The notes: a model not told the origin generated them from the letters alone. DNA of 64,000 nt from Paraburkholderia megapolitana (GCF_007556815.1 NZ_CP041743.1:2453001-2517000), one strand, 5' to 3'; numbered from the stretch's first letter, positions 47,991 to 58,282 are shown. A program made the numbers and translations.

Positions 47991-48053
47991 GGGGCTGGGT
48001 CGGATCGGTTGGCGGGTTGAGCCACGGGTCGTGGCCGGGGATCAGGCAACGAG

Positions 48054-48875
48054 TCAAGCCGCAAGAAAATCAAGCACCGCCGCGACGATCGCCTCAGGCG
48101 CATCCTCCTGCATCAGATGCCCGGCGCGCGCCACGGGAACGAAACGCGCACCCGGCACGATGCTGGCTAGATGAAGGCCGCGCTCAATAGGAATCCACTG
48201 GTCGTCTTCGCCCCAGAGAATCTGCGTGCGGCAGCGTATCTGCGCGTAGCGACTTTCGACCTCGTCGGTATAACGCTGATCCATCTGCGCGATCTGCCGG
48301 TAGAACGCGGCTTGTCCCGTATCGCCGAGCCACGGTGAGACGTAGGGCGCGAGCTCGTCGTCCGGTATGTCGCGTGCAATGGCACCGCGCACATACGCTT
48401 TGACGATGGCCTCGTGGATATACGGCGGCAGTCCCTCGAACGCGGCACTGTGCTCACGCACGTGCCGCACGAACGGCGAGCCCCACGGAGCGACCGCCAC
48501 CGGATCGATCAGCGTAAGACTGCGATATTCACAGCCGTCGAGCAGATGAGCGCGCAAAGCGGTTGCGCCACCGAAGTCGTGCGCGACGACGTCGGGTCGG
48601 TCGAGCTGCCAGTGGGCGAGCAGTTCTGCCAGCAGCGCGTTCTGCACCCCCAGCGAAACATCTTGTCCCTGCCGCATTTCCGACTGGCCATAGCCGGGTA
48701 GATCGTACAGATACACGGTACGCAGCCGCGCGAGATGCGGCGCGATGCGATGCCATACATACGATGAGAACGGCGTGCCGTGTATCAGGACGAGCGGCGG
48801 GCCGCTGCCTTCGACCCGAAAACGCACGGTCTGATTGCGAAACTTGTAGTGCTGATCGAGCGGCCAGGGTTTCAT
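48054..48875 (-). CDS. Alpha/beta hydrolase with Asp nucleophile
   Basis: 273 residues. The oxyanion motif is HGTPFSSYVW, the nucleophile elbow VAHDFGGATAL has Asp (not Ser) at the nucleophile place, the acid lies in ILWGEDDQWIP and the His in ARAGHLMQED. An Asp nucleophile is found in haloalkane and haloacetate dehalogenases and epoxide hydrolases; the halide-binding Trp pair cannot be confirmed by eye. The substrate is unknown. It is convergent with prpR. Confidence 0.75.
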   Translation of the reverse strand: MKPWPLDQHYKFRNQTVRFRVEGSGPPLVLIHGTPFSSYVWHRIAPHLARLRTVYLYDLPGYGQSEMRQGQDVSLGVQNALLAELLAHWQLDRPDVVAHDFGGATALRAHLLDGCEYRSLTLIDPVAVAPWGSPFVRHVREHSAAFEGLPPYIHEAIVKAYVRGAIARDIPDDELAPYVSPWLGDTGQAAFYRQIAQMDQRYTDEVESRYAQIRCRTQILWGEDDQWIPIERGLHLASIVPGARFVPVARAGHLMQEDAPEAIVAAVLDFLAA

Positions 48876-49644
48876 CGGGCGTGATGGCGGCGAAGGGGAG
48901 GCTACTTACGTTAGCAGGGCCCGGCATCGTGTCTCAATCGGGAGTTGTGTGGGCTGCCGAAACGGTTTTCGTCTATGAAAGTTAAATGTAATGTGCCAAA
49001 CTTTTTATATTCCGATCAAATAAAGTTTGACGGGTAAATTTCTGACCTGATATCTTCTGCACCCAACAGGAAATCGAAAGCTATATTACGCCGAACCGTT
49101 GTTCTGCCTACGATACCCTCTCTTTTATTACCTACGATTTCATGCAATTGCATAACGAAGGCAGTGCTTTTGGCGCTGTGAGAATGGAATTCAGGTGAAA
49201 GATAGGTATTAACCCGAATCTATTGGGGTTAATACCAATCGTTAAAACCGGGGTTGGGCAGCGTGTTAATCGACAAGCCGCGCGGGTGGCGATAAACGAG
49301 TGGCACGGCCGGCGGTCAGGATAGAAGACGGACGGTTTGGTCAATGAAATAAGCATAACGAATCATTAGAGAACGAATATGTCGACCGGGGCAGGTCTTT
49401 TATCGCCAGTTAGGTATACGAATCAAATCGTTACGTGGCGGTGAATGCACTGACCGGCAGTGAAAACGAAGTGTTTCAAGCGGGGCAGGCGATGGTCGCG
49501 CCGGCACCTGCACAGGCAATTCAGGCAGTGGGCTTCAGGGCACCAGAAAGGATACGGCGCCGAAACGCCGTGCGTAACGCGCCGCCGAACGGTGATTCGC
49601 GGCACGAAACCGGTTGGATCTTACCGACGAGTGAGAGGGGAACA
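48876..49644. other. Long upstream region of the TonB receptor with an 11-bp dyad
   Basis: 769 bases, A/T-richer than average. GGTATTAACCC (49205-49215) and its exact complement GGGTTAATACC (49226-49236) form a dyad with a 10-bp spacer, a good operator candidate for the receptor gene. A further partial half-site follows. No convincing gene lies here; a frame in phase with the receptor is open upstream but lacks a signal peptide. Confidence 0.45.
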
Positions 49645-52476
49645 ATGAAACAAAGAGCATTGGCCGTAGCGATCAGGCGCATCGTCTGGGCCGAACTGGC
49701 GTTTGCAGCCACGCTGGCCGGACCGGCCTTCGCACAGAGCCAACCCACGGCCGGCCCCGCTGCGACAGCTGACACGCTGTCGCAGCACCCGGTGGTCGTC
49801 GCGCAGACGAACACCCCGTCGACGGCCAAGGGCAGTGCGTCCGGTGCAACCCCGGGCGCGGCCGCCGCCACCGCCGCTACCCCTGCGACGGAAAATACGA
49901 TCACGAAGGGTAAGGACGGCGTTGCGCAACTGAAGCGCTTCGAAGTGACAGGCTCGCTGATCCGTAGCGCCGACAAGGTTGGTTTCAATCAGGTCCAGAC
50001 GGTCACCGCGAAGGACATCCAGAACAGCGGCCAGAACAGCGTTGCCGACTATCTGCGCAGCACGTCGGCGAACTCGGCGAGTAGCTGGGCGGAAGGCACG
50101 ACGAACAGCTTCGCGCCGGGCGGCGCGGGCATTGCGCTACGTGGCCTGAGCGAAAAATACACGCTGGTGCTGATCGACGGTCTGCGAGTGTCGCCGTATG
50201 CATTCGCGACGAACGTTACCGACCAGTTCTTCGACCTGAACACGCTGCCGCTCAACATCGTCGACCGGATTGAAATCGTCAAGACGGGCGCGGTATCGCA
50301 GTACGGTTCCGACGCAATCGCCGGCGTGGTCAACATCATCACGAAGAAGAACTTCCAGGGCTTGCAGCTCGACGGCAGCTACGGCGGCGCGACGCAGGAC
50401 GGCGGCGGTGCAGGGACGACCAAGCTGAGCATCCTGGGCGGCTTCGGCGATCTGAATTCGGACCGCTTCAACGTCACGGCAGCCCTCAGCATGTATCGCT
50501 TCAACGGCGTGTCGGCCGCGGACCGCGATACCACCCAGAATCAGAATTTCTCGAACTTCCCGGGTGGCCTGTATAACCAGTCGCCGTCGTACTGGCGCGA
50601 TCCGACCGGCGCCAAGGTGCCGCTCAGTCCGTGTCCGTACAACGGTTCACCGGTCTCGGGCACGGCTACCGCACGGATCAATGGCCCGGGCACCGTGTGC
50701 CAGACCAATACGGCGTACGCGACTTCGTTGTCGCCGTGGACCGAGCGCCTGAGCGCGAAGGTGCACGCAGACTTCAAGATCAGCGACTCGATGCAGGCGT
50801 TCGCCGATCTGTGGGAAAGCAACAACCGGACGAACACCAACAACTTCGTCGGCGGTCTCGGCAACAACACGCAGGCGTACGACCCCGCGACGGGCGGCCT
50901 GCGTCTGATCTCCAATGTTGTGCCGGCAAGCAACCCGTACAACCCGTTTGGCGTGCCATCCAAACTCGTCTATGCGTTCCCGAATACGCAATCGGTGCTC
51001 ACCAACTCGAACTTCTGGCGTGCCGCAACGGGCCTGAAGGGCACATTCGCGACGCCTTACGTCGGAGACTGGGACTGGGCCGCGTCGTACACGCATTCAC
51101 AGAACACCGTTTCGAACGAATTCACGAACCGGCTCAGCGCGAGTGCGTTGCAGAACATCGTCCAGAACGGTGTGTTCAACTTCGCGAATCCTTCGGCGAC
51201 GCCGAACGGTCTTGCAGGCCTGTACCAGAGCACCAACACGCAGGCGATCACGAAGCTCGACGCGGTGGACGCTACGCTCTCGACGCCGACGTTGTTCAAG
51301 CTGCCCACGGGTAACGTCGGGCTGGGTCTCGGGGCGCAGTTCATGCACCAGAGCCAGTATGTTGGCGAGGGCCTGGGTTGGGCGGACGGTTCGCTGGTTA
51401 CGCCGGCGCTGCAGTCGGTCACCGGCCAACGCAATGTCGCGGCGGTCTACTACCAGGTCGACATTCCAATCCTGCAGAACCTGACGTTCAGTCAGTCGGG
51501 TCGCTACGACCACTACAGTGACTTCGGCGGCGCGTTCTCGCCACGCTTCGCGCTGCGCTACCAGCCGGTGCGCGAGTTGACGATGTACGGCTCGTATAAC
51601 CGCGGCTTCCGTGCACCGACGCTGATCGAGAACACTGCGTCGAAGAGCTTCAGTGCGCAGGGTGCGGTCGACCCGAACGATCCGAACAATCCGGGCGCGT
51701 ATGGTCTCGTCGAGGAAGTGCAGGCCGGTAACCACAACCTGCAGCCGGAACGCACGAAGAACTACAACCTGGGCTTCCAGTTGTCGCCAGCTCGTAACAC
51801 CGACATCGGCTTCGACTGGTACAAGATCCACATCGACAATGTGATCGGTACGCAGGATATCCAGGCGACGGTCAACGCAAACGATCCGACGCAGGTGGTC
51901 CGCAATACGAACGGTTCGATTGCGTATGTGCTGATGCCGTTCCAGAACCTGGCGTCACTCGACACCGACGGCTTCGAGACGACGTTCCGTCAGTCGCTGC
52001 CGACGAAGATCGGTACCTTCACGCTGTCCGGCGACTGGGCATACGTGTGGCACTTCAAGATGCCGGTGGGTGGCGTATCGACCGACTTCGCGGGTAACAA
52101 CGGTTCGCTCAACCAGCCGTTCGGCGGCAGCTTCCCGCGCTGGAAGGGCAATACGAACCTGGGCTGGAGCTACCAGAACCGGTGGAACGCAACGCTGACC
52201 TGGCAGTACACGGGTCCGTACACACAGGCGATCCTTGCGTCGGGCCAGTATCCGAACATGCAGAGCAGTGTGGCGTCGTATAGCCAGTTCAATCTGTTCT
52301 TCAGCTACACGGGCTTCAAGCACTGGACACTGTATGCCGGTATCGACAACATCTTCAACCGCGCACCGCCGTTCGATCCGGTCTACATGAACTCGAGCTA
52401 CCAGACAGGCTACGATTCGTCGCTCTACACGTACATCGGCCGTTTTGCGCAAATTGGCGCGACTTATAAATTCTGA
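49645..52476 (+). CDS. TonB-dependent outer membrane receptor
   Basis: 943 residues. The start at 49645 gives a signal peptide ending AFA-QS (about residue 31), preceded by GAGGGGAACA. A low-complexity Ala/Thr linker follows, then a plug domain (VTGSLIRSADKVGFNQVQTVT, YTLVLIDGLRVSPY, GAVSQYGSDAIAGVVNIITKK) and a beta barrel ending in GATYKF. It imports a bulky ligand across the outer membrane with TonB energy. The ligand is unknown. A peptide ABC transporter gene set follows, suggesting a joint uptake route. Confidence 0.92.
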   Translation: MKQRALAVAIRRIVWAELAFAATLAGPAFAQSQPTAGPAATADTLSQHPVVVAQTNTPSTAKGSASGATPGAAAATAATPATENTITKGKDGVAQLKRFEVTGSLIRSADKVGFNQVQTVTAKDIQNSGQNSVADYLRSTSANSASSWAEGTTNSFAPGGAGIALRGLSEKYTLVLIDGLRVSPYAFATNVTDQFFDLNTLPLNIVDRIEIVKTGAVSQYGSDAIAGVVNIITKKNFQGLQLDGSYGGATQDGGGAGTTKLSILGGFGDLNSDRFNVTAALSMYRFNGVSAADRDTTQNQNFSNFPGGLYNQSPSYWRDPTGAKVPLSPCPYNGSPVSGTATARINGPGTVCQTNTAYATSLSPWTERLSAKVHADFKISDSMQAFADLWESNNRTNTNNFVGGLGNNTQAYDPATGGLRLISNVVPASNPYNPFGVPSKLVYAFPNTQSVLTNSNFWRAATGLKGTFATPYVGDWDWAASYTHSQNTVSNEFTNRLSASALQNIVQNGVFNFANPSATPNGLAGLYQSTNTQAITKLDAVDATLSTPTLFKLPTGNVGLGLGAQFMHQSQYVGEGLGWADGSLVTPALQSVTGQRNVAAVYYQVDIPILQNLTFSQSGRYDHYSDFGGAFSPRFALRYQPVRELTMYGSYNRGFRAPTLIENTASKSFSAQGAVDPNDPNNPGAYGLVEEVQAGNHNLQPERTKNYNLGFQLSPARNTDIGFDWYKIHIDNVIGTQDIQATVNANDPTQVVRNTNGSIAYVLMPFQNLASLDTDGFETTFRQSLPTKIGTFTLSGDWAYVWHFKMPVGGVSTDFAGNNGSLNQPFGGSFPRWKGNTNLGWSYQNRWNATLTWQYTGPYTQAILASGQYPNMQSSVASYSQFNLFFSYTGFKHWTLYAGIDNIFNRAPPFDPVYMNSSYQTGYDSSLYTYIGRFAQIGATYKF

Positions 52477-52504
52477 TGTAGCCTCACGCCTAGCAGGCAT
52501 CTGA

Positions 52505-52544
52505 CGGGCCGTTCCAGTCTCCGGTTATCGGCGGGAACGGCCCG
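52505..52544 (+). terminator. Hairpin after the TonB receptor gene
   Basis: Perfect 11-bp arms (CGGGCCGTTCC and complement) around an 18-nt loop, 29 bp after the stop, followed by CTTCATTTGCTT. It separates the receptor transcript from the yejA-like gene, so the two are at least partly independent. Confidence 0.65.
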
Positions 52545-52671
52545 CTTCATTTGCTTGACAGCCAGCCGGGTTCGATGCGCAGTGAATGTGTCGGGCCTGA
52601 TGGCGTCGTATCGATTCAACGTCGGCCGCGTGCCGACGTATTCATATATCCACGCATTCACGACCGGACGG

Positions 52672-54543
52672 ATGATGAAATTTGTAACATCGCGTGCGAA
52701 GCAGGTCACGCGGGCAGCCGCCGCGCTGCTAGTGGCGCTCACGGCATGCGTCATGGCGCCGGATGCGGCGCTGGCTGTCTCTGGGCTCGCGCAGTACGGC
52801 CAGCCGAAATACCCGCCCGGTTTCACGCATTTCGACTATGCGGACCCCAACGCGCCGGCCAACGGCACCCTGAACTACGAAAACTATGGCCCCGCGCAGA
52901 GCTACGATTCGCTGAATCCGTTCCTCCTGCGAGGTTCTCCCGCGCCTGACATCCAGATTCTGATGTTCGACACGCTGATGCAGCGCAGCTGGGACGAACT
53001 GGCGTCGTCGTATGCGCTGATCGCCGACAACGTCGAAGTGGCGCCGGACAGTCTGTCCGCGACCTTCCATGTGAATCCGGCCGCACGCTTCTCGAACGGC
53101 GATCCAATCACCGCCGCCGACGTCAAGTATTCGTTCGACACGCTGACCAGTCCGCAAGTGTCGCCGGTCGTCAGTGCGCAGTTCTCGATTATCAAGCGGG
53201 CGACTGTCGTCGACCGGCAGACGATCCGCTTCGACTTTGTTCGCGCCGATCGCAGCGCGCCGCTGATCGCAGGCGACCTGCCAGTGTTCTCGCCGAAGTG
53301 GGGGATGGACGCGAACGGCAAGCGTCCACCGTTCGACCAGATCGCGAACGTGCCGCCGATCGCCAGTGGCGCGTATCTGATCGATCGGCGTCAGAACGAC
53401 AAGCAGATTTCGTATGTCCGCATTCCGAACTACTGGGCAGCGAACCTGCCGACCCGGCGCGGGATGTTCCGCTTCCAGCGCGTCCTGTTCAAGCTCTATC
53501 TGGATCACTACACGCAGCTCGAGGCGTTCAAGGCGGGCGACACGGACGCACGCATGGAGTACAGCTCGAGCACGTGGGCACGCAAGTACGTCGGCAAGAA
53601 TTTTCGCAACGGGATGCTGAAGAGAGCCACCTTCCCGGATGGTCCTGCGCAGATGCAGGGCCTGCTGATCAATATGCGCAGACCGATGTTCAAGGATGTG
53701 CGAGTACGTCACGCACTGACACTCGCGTTCGACTACGACTGGATGAACCGGATGATGTTCTCCGACCAGTACCGGCGCACCAACAGCTTCTGGGAGGCGA
53801 GCCCATTCAAGGCGACCGGCGTGCCGACCGACAAGGAACTCACATTGCTCGAGCCGTTTCGCGCCGAGCTGCCCGCCGAGGTGTTCGGGCCGATGACCCA
53901 GCAACCGTCGACACTGCCGCCGCGTTCGCAGCGTGCGAACCTGCTCGAGGCACGTGATCTGCTCGCGCAGGCCGGCTGGCACTATCGCGACGGCGCACTG
54001 CGCGATGCGAACGGCACGGCGATGACGATCGAGATCATGGACGACCAGCCCGGGATGGACCGCGTCATCCTGCCGTATACGCAGGCACTCGCGATGCTCG
54101 GCATCCAGGCCCATCTGCGCGAGATCGACAGCGCGCTGTATCAGAAGCGGCTCGACAATTTCGAGTACGACATGACGACGCTGATCTACAACCCGGTGAC
54201 GATTCCGGGCGCGGAACTGACACGTCGGTTCGGCAGTGCGGCGGCGTCGCAACCTGGCTCGGAGAATTATCCTGGCGTGCGTTCGAAGGCTGTCGATGCG
54301 CTGATCGCCGCGGCGCTCAACGCGCAATCGCTCGACGACCTCGAAACCGCGATCCATGCGCTGGATCGGGTGCTGATCAATATGTACATCCTCGTCCCCG
54401 AGTACTACCTGCCGAACGCGCGGATCGCATACAAGAGCACGTTCGATCATCCGAAGATCGTGCCGGATTCGTATCAATACGAAGACTGGATCATCAACTA
54501 CTGGTACGAGAAGCAGCCGGCGTCGTCCGGTGCAGCGCACTAG
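52672..54543 (+). CDS. yejA: Peptide ABC transporter substrate-binding protein, YejA-like
   Basis: About 623 residues of the SBP family 5. A signal peptide (Ala-rich core, then ALA-VS) is followed by QYGQPKYPPGFTHFDYADPNAPANG, the YejA-type start. Further YejA text is TARDV-like ITAADVKYSFDTL, LPVFSPKWGM, YWAANLP and TRRFGSAAAS. It binds oligopeptides in the periplasm; E. coli YejABEF also takes up microcin C. Two ATGs (52672, 52675) are adjacent. It heads a four-gene operon. Confidence 0.88.
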   Translation: MMKFVTSRAKQVTRAAAALLVALTACVMAPDAALAVSGLAQYGQPKYPPGFTHFDYADPNAPANGTLNYENYGPAQSYDSLNPFLLRGSPAPDIQILMFDTLMQRSWDELASSYALIADNVEVAPDSLSATFHVNPAARFSNGDPITAADVKYSFDTLTSPQVSPVVSAQFSIIKRATVVDRQTIRFDFVRADRSAPLIAGDLPVFSPKWGMDANGKRPPFDQIANVPPIASGAYLIDRRQNDKQISYVRIPNYWAANLPTRRGMFRFQRVLFKLYLDHYTQLEAFKAGDTDARMEYSSSTWARKYVGKNFRNGMLKRATFPDGPAQMQGLLINMRRPMFKDVRVRHALTLAFDYDWMNRMMFSDQYRRTNSFWEASPFKATGVPTDKELTLLEPFRAELPAEVFGPMTQQPSTLPPRSQRANLLEARDLLAQAGWHYRDGALRDANGTAMTIEIMDDQPGMDRVILPYTQALAMLGIQAHLREIDSALYQKRLDNFEYDMTTLIYNPVTIPGAELTRRFGSAAASQPGSENYPGVRSKAVDALIAAALNAQSLDDLETAIHALDRVLINMYILVPEYYLPNARIAYKSTFDHPKIVPDSYQYEDWIINYWYEKQPASSGAAH

Positions 54544-54556
54544 CGAGGACGAAACG

Positions 54557-55609
54557 ATGCTCACCTACATACTCAGACGTTTGTTGCTAATGGTGCCCAC
54601 GCTACTCGGCGTCGTCACGCTGACCTTCGTCGTCACACAGTTCGTGCCGGGTGGGCCGGTCGAACAGGTGATGATGCAACTCCGCCACGGCACCAGCCGT
54701 GGCGGAGAGGCGGGGGCGGGCGGGGGCGGCTATCACGGCAGCCAGGGCGTCGACCCTCAGCAGATCGAACAGATCAAGAAGGAGTTCGGCTTCGACAAGC
54801 CGCCGCTCACGCGTTACGTGCTGATGCTCAAGAACTATGCGACCTTCAACCTCGGCCAGTCCTACTACCAGCACGACAGCGTGTGGGATGTGATCCGCTC
54901 GAAGCTGCCCGTGTCGATCACGCTTGGGTTATGGACGGTGCTGCTCACCTACCTGATATCGGTGCCGCTCGGGATCGCAAAGGCGGTGCGCAACGGCTCG
55001 CGCTTCGACACGGTAACGAGCGTACTGGTGCTCGCCGGTTACGCGATACCCGGCTTCGTGCTCGGCGTGCTGCTGATCATGCTGTTCGGTGGCGGCACGT
55101 TCTGGCAGGTGTTCCCGATGCGCGGCATCACCTCGGACAACTTCAGCGACCTGAGCGTCGTGGGCAAGATACTCGACTACCTGTGGCACATCGCATTGCC
55201 GGTCACTGCGTCGGTGGTCGGCAACTTCGCGATCGTCACGATCCTCACCAAGAACACCTTCCTCGAGGAGATCGGCCGGCAATATGTGCTGACCGCGCGT
55301 GCCAAGGGGGCCGCCGAGCGTGACGTGCTGTGGAAGCACGTGCTGCGCAACGCGGCCATTCCGCTGCTGACCGGTCTGCCGGCCGCCTTCGTCGGTGCCT
55401 TCCTGAACGGCAACCTGCTCATCGAAACGCTCTTCTCGCTCAACGGCATGGGTCAGCTGTCCTACGACTCCGTGATCCGCCGCGACTATCCCGTGGTGCT
55501 CGGCTCGCTGTTCCTGTTCACGCTGATCGGCCTCGTAACCAAACTTATTGCTGACGTCTGCTATGTCCTCGTCGACCCCCGCATCCAGTTCAACCGCATG
55601 GACCACTGA
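54557..55609 (+). CDS. yejB: Peptide ABC transporter permease, YejB-like
   Basis: 350 residues, six membrane segments, DppB-type permease. It starts MLTYILRRLLLMVPTLLGV, has the periplasmic GPVEQVMMQL segment with a Gly-rich insert, and the EAA loop ARAKGAAERDVLWKHVLRNAA. The start at 54557 follows GAGGA, 13 bp after yejA. It forms the channel with YejE; the next gene starts inside its last codons. Confidence 0.9.
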   Translation: MLTYILRRLLLMVPTLLGVVTLTFVVTQFVPGGPVEQVMMQLRHGTSRGGEAGAGGGGYHGSQGVDPQQIEQIKKEFGFDKPPLTRYVLMLKNYATFNLGQSYYQHDSVWDVIRSKLPVSITLGLWTVLLTYLISVPLGIAKAVRNGSRFDTVTSVLVLAGYAIPGFVLGVLLIMLFGGGTFWQVFPMRGITSDNFSDLSVVGKILDYLWHIALPVTASVVGNFAIVTILTKNTFLEEIGRQYVLTARAKGAAERDVLWKHVLRNAAIPLLTGLPAAFVGAFLNGNLLIETLFSLNGMGQLSYDSVIRRDYPVVLGSLFLFTLIGLVTKLIADVCYVLVDPRIQFNRMDH

Positions 55610-56675
55610 GTCCGCGGTCGTCACCCAGGCGCCGTCACCTTCACCGTGGCGGCGCACCTGGTGGCGCTTCAGACAGCAGCGGCTCGGTTACTGGAGCCTC
55701 ATCATCTTCGGTGCGCTGTTTGTCATCAGCCTCTTTGGCGAGCTGCTGGCGAATGATCGTCCGCTTGTCGTGCGCTATGAAGGGCATTACTACTTTCCGA
55801 TCGTGAAGGACTATTCGGAGCTGGTGTTTGGCGGCGACTTTCCGGCGCGCGCGAACTACCTCGATCCGTATATCCGCTCGCGGCTCGAATCGAAGGGTAA
55901 CTTCGCGATCTATCCGCCCAATCACTACCACTACGACACCATCGATTACTTCGCCGCGCACCCGTTTCCGGCGCCGCCTTCGGCCACCAACTGGCTCGGG
56001 ACCGACCAGTTCGGGCGCGATGTGCTCTCGCGCCTGCTGTACGGTTTCCGGCTGTCGGTGCTGATGGCGCTCGCGCTGACGGTATCGGGGGTATTGCTCG
56101 GCGTACTGACAGGGGCGGTGCAGGGCTTCTACGGAGGGCGCACCGACCTGATCGGCCAGCGCCTGATCGAAATCTGGAGTTCGATGCCAGACCTCTACCT
56201 GCTGATCATCTTCGCCTCGATCTTCGAGCCGACGCTGTGGCTGCTGTTCATCCTGCTGTCGATGTTCGGCTGGCTGGTCCTGTCCGACTACGTACGTGCC
56301 GAATTCCTGCGTAACCGCTCGCTCGACTACGTGAAGGCCGCCCGCACGATGGGGCTCACGAACTGGCAGATCATGTGGCGCCACGTGCTGCCCAACAGCC
56401 TGACACCGGTCATCACCTTTTTGCCGTTCCGCATGAGTGCCGCGATCCTCTCGCTGACCAGTCTCGACTTCCTGGGTCTCGGCGTGCCGCCGCCCACCCC
56501 AAGCCTCGGTGAGCTGCTGCAGGAGGGCAAGAACAACCTCGATGCGTGGTGGATCTCGATCTCGGCGTTCTCGGCGCTCGTGATCACGCTGCTGCTGCTG
56601 ACCTTCATGGGCGATGCGCTGCGTAACGCACTCGATACGCGCATGCGTGGTTCGGCATTCGGCGGAGGCAAGTGA
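55563..56675 (+). CDS. yejE: Peptide ABC transporter permease, YejE-like
   Basis: 370 residues of the DppC family: a cytoplasmic N-terminus, one membrane helix (WSLIIFGALFVISLFGELLAN), a periplasmic domain with NWLGTDQFGRDVLSRLLYG, and the EAA loop AARTMGLTNWQIMWRHVLPNS. The ATG at 55563 overlaps the end of yejB by 47 bp, and its stop overlaps the next start (TGATG), so the operon is translationally coupled. Confidence 0.9.
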   Translation: MSSSTPASSSTAWTTESAVVTQAPSPSPWRRTWWRFRQQRLGYWSLIIFGALFVISLFGELLANDRPLVVRYEGHYYFPIVKDYSELVFGGDFPARANYLDPYIRSRLESKGNFAIYPPNHYHYDTIDYFAAHPFPAPPSATNWLGTDQFGRDVLSRLLYGFRLSVLMALALTVSGVLLGVLTGAVQGFYGGRTDLIGQRLIEIWSSMPDLYLLIIFASIFEPTLWLLFILLSMFGWLVLSDYVRAEFLRNRSLDYVKAARTMGLTNWQIMWRHVLPNSLTPVITFLPFRMSAAILSLTSLDFLGLGVPPPTPSLGELLQEGKNNLDAWWISISAFSALVITLLLLTFMGDALRNALDTRMRGSAFGGGK

Positions 56676-58282
56676 TGAGTCAGCCCCTACTGGAAATCGA
56701 CCGCTTCTCGGTGCGCTTTGGCGACAAGGTTGCGGTGCAGGATCTGAGCCTGTCGATCGGGCGCGGTGAACGCGTGGCACTCGTCGGCGAATCGGGCTCG
56801 GGCAAGAGCGTCACGGCACTGTCCATCCTGCGGCTCGTCGCCCAGGCGGAACTGAGCGGGCGCATCCTGCTCGACGGCGATGACCTGCTGCAGAAGACCG
56901 AGCAGCAGATGCGCGGTATCCGCGGTGCGGACGTCGCAATGGTGTTTCAGGAACCGATGACCGCGCTCAATCCGCTCTATACGATCGGCAAGCAGATTGC
57001 AGAAAGCTTACGGTTGCACGAGGGTTTAAGACCCAATGCAGCCCGTCAACGCGGTATCGAACTGCTTAAACGCACCGGCATTCCCGAGCCGGAGCGGCGG
57101 ATCGACAGTTTTCCGCACCAGCTCTCGGGCGGCCAGCGCCAGCGCGCGATGATCGCGATGGCGCTCGCGTGCCGGCCGCGTCTGCTGCTCGCCGACGAGC
57201 CGACCACTGCGCTCGACGTGACCGTGCGCCAGCAGATCGTCGACCTGCTGATCGGCCTGCAGGAGCAGGAAGCGGCCGACCGCGGCATGGCCGTGCTGCT
57301 GATCACGCACGACCTGAACCTGGTCAAACGCTTCGCACAGCGCGTGGCGGTGATGGAAAAGGGCGTGCTGGTGGAAACCAACACCACCGAAGAGCTGTTC
57401 TCGAACCCGCAGCATCCGTACACGAAGCGGCTGCTGGACAGCGAACCGCAGCGCGCAATCGATGCGATCGAACCGGATGCACGCACGCTGCTCGACGTGG
57501 AAAAGCTCGCAATCGACTACCGGATTCCGGCCAAAGGCTGGCGTTCGATGTTTGGCCGCGCAACGTTCCGCGCGGTGCACGAGCTTGACCTGAATCTCAA
57601 ACGCGGGGAAACGCTGGGCATCGTGGGCGAGTCAGGATCGGGTAAATCGACGCTGGCGGCAACTGTGCTCGGATTGCAGCGTCCCGCGACCGGCGAGATC
57701 CGCATCGACGGCATCCCGTTGCCGAAGTCAGGGCAGAGCCGCGAGCGGCGCGAACTGTGCGCGCGCATGCAGGTGGTGTTTCAGGACCCGTTTGGCTCGC
57801 TCTCGCCGCGCATGACCGTCGAACAGATCATCGGTGAAGGGCTGGCCGTGCATCATAAAAACGTCGAGACGAAAGAGCGGCGCGGCCGCGTTGCCGCGCT
57901 ACTCGAGGAAGTGGGCATGCCGGCCGAATCGATGGTGCGCTATCCGCACGAATTCTCAGGCGGCCAGCGTCAGCGGATCGCGATTGCACGCGCACTCGCG
58001 GTCGAACCGGAACTGCTCGTACTCGACGAGCCGACCAGTGCGCTCGACGTATCGATCCAGAAGCAGGTACTGAACCTGCTGACGAAACTGCAGAAGAAGT
58101 ACCAGCTGAGCTATCTGTTCATCACGCACGATCTGGCGGTGATGCGCGCGATGGCGCATCGTGTGATCGTGATGAAGTCGGGGCGCATTGTTGAATCCGG
58201 TGATACGCTCGATGTGCTGCGCACACCGTCGCATCCTTATACCCAGTCGTTGCTGGCGTCATCGCTGATCAACCTGTCGTGA
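56675..58282 (+). CDS. yejF: Peptide ABC transporter ATPase (two ABC domains), YejF-like
   Basis: About 535 residues with two fused ABC domains: Walker A GESGSGKSV (about 37) and GESGSGKST (about 320), signatures LSGGQRQR and FSGGQRQR, and Walker B LLLADEPTTALD and LLVLDEPTSALD. Each half carries the oligopeptide-transporter tail (NPQHPYTKRLL, TPSHPYTQSLL). GGAGG precedes the start. It powers the YejAB-E importer and closes the operon. Confidence 0.92.
   Translation: MSQPLLEIDRFSVRFGDKVAVQDLSLSIGRGERVALVGESGSGKSVTALSILRLVAQAELSGRILLDGDDLLQKTEQQMRGIRGADVAMVFQEPMTALNPLYTIGKQIAESLRLHEGLRPNAARQRGIELLKRTGIPEPERRIDSFPHQLSGGQRQRAMIAMALACRPRLLLADEPTTALDVTVRQQIVDLLIGLQEQEAADRGMAVLLITHDLNLVKRFAQRVAVMEKGVLVETNTTEELFSNPQHPYTKRLLDSEPQRAIDAIEPDARTLLDVEKLAIDYRIPAKGWRSMFGRATFRAVHELDLNLKRGETLGIVGESGSGKSTLAATVLGLQRPATGEIRIDGIPLPKSGQSRERRELCARMQVVFQDPFGSLSPRMTVEQIIGEGLAVHHKNVETKERRGRVAALLEEVGMPAESMVRYPHEFSGGQRQRIAIARALAVEPELLVLDEPTSALDVSIQKQVLNLLTKLQKKYQLSYLFITHDLAVMRAMAHRVIVMKSGRIVESGDTLDVLRTPSHPYTQSLLASSLINLS

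Noticed and set aside
48054..48875. Firm call as haloalkane dehalogenase
   Set aside because: The Asp nucleophile fits, but halide-binding residues cannot be confirmed and epoxide hydrolases share the pattern.
52729..54564. Long open frame antisense to yejA
   Set aside because: Shadow frame with biased composition; YejA motifs on the plus strand are decisive.
52672..58282. YejABEF set as a dedicated microcin C system
   Set aside because: No microcin biosynthesis or immunity genes are present; peptide uptake is the safer description.
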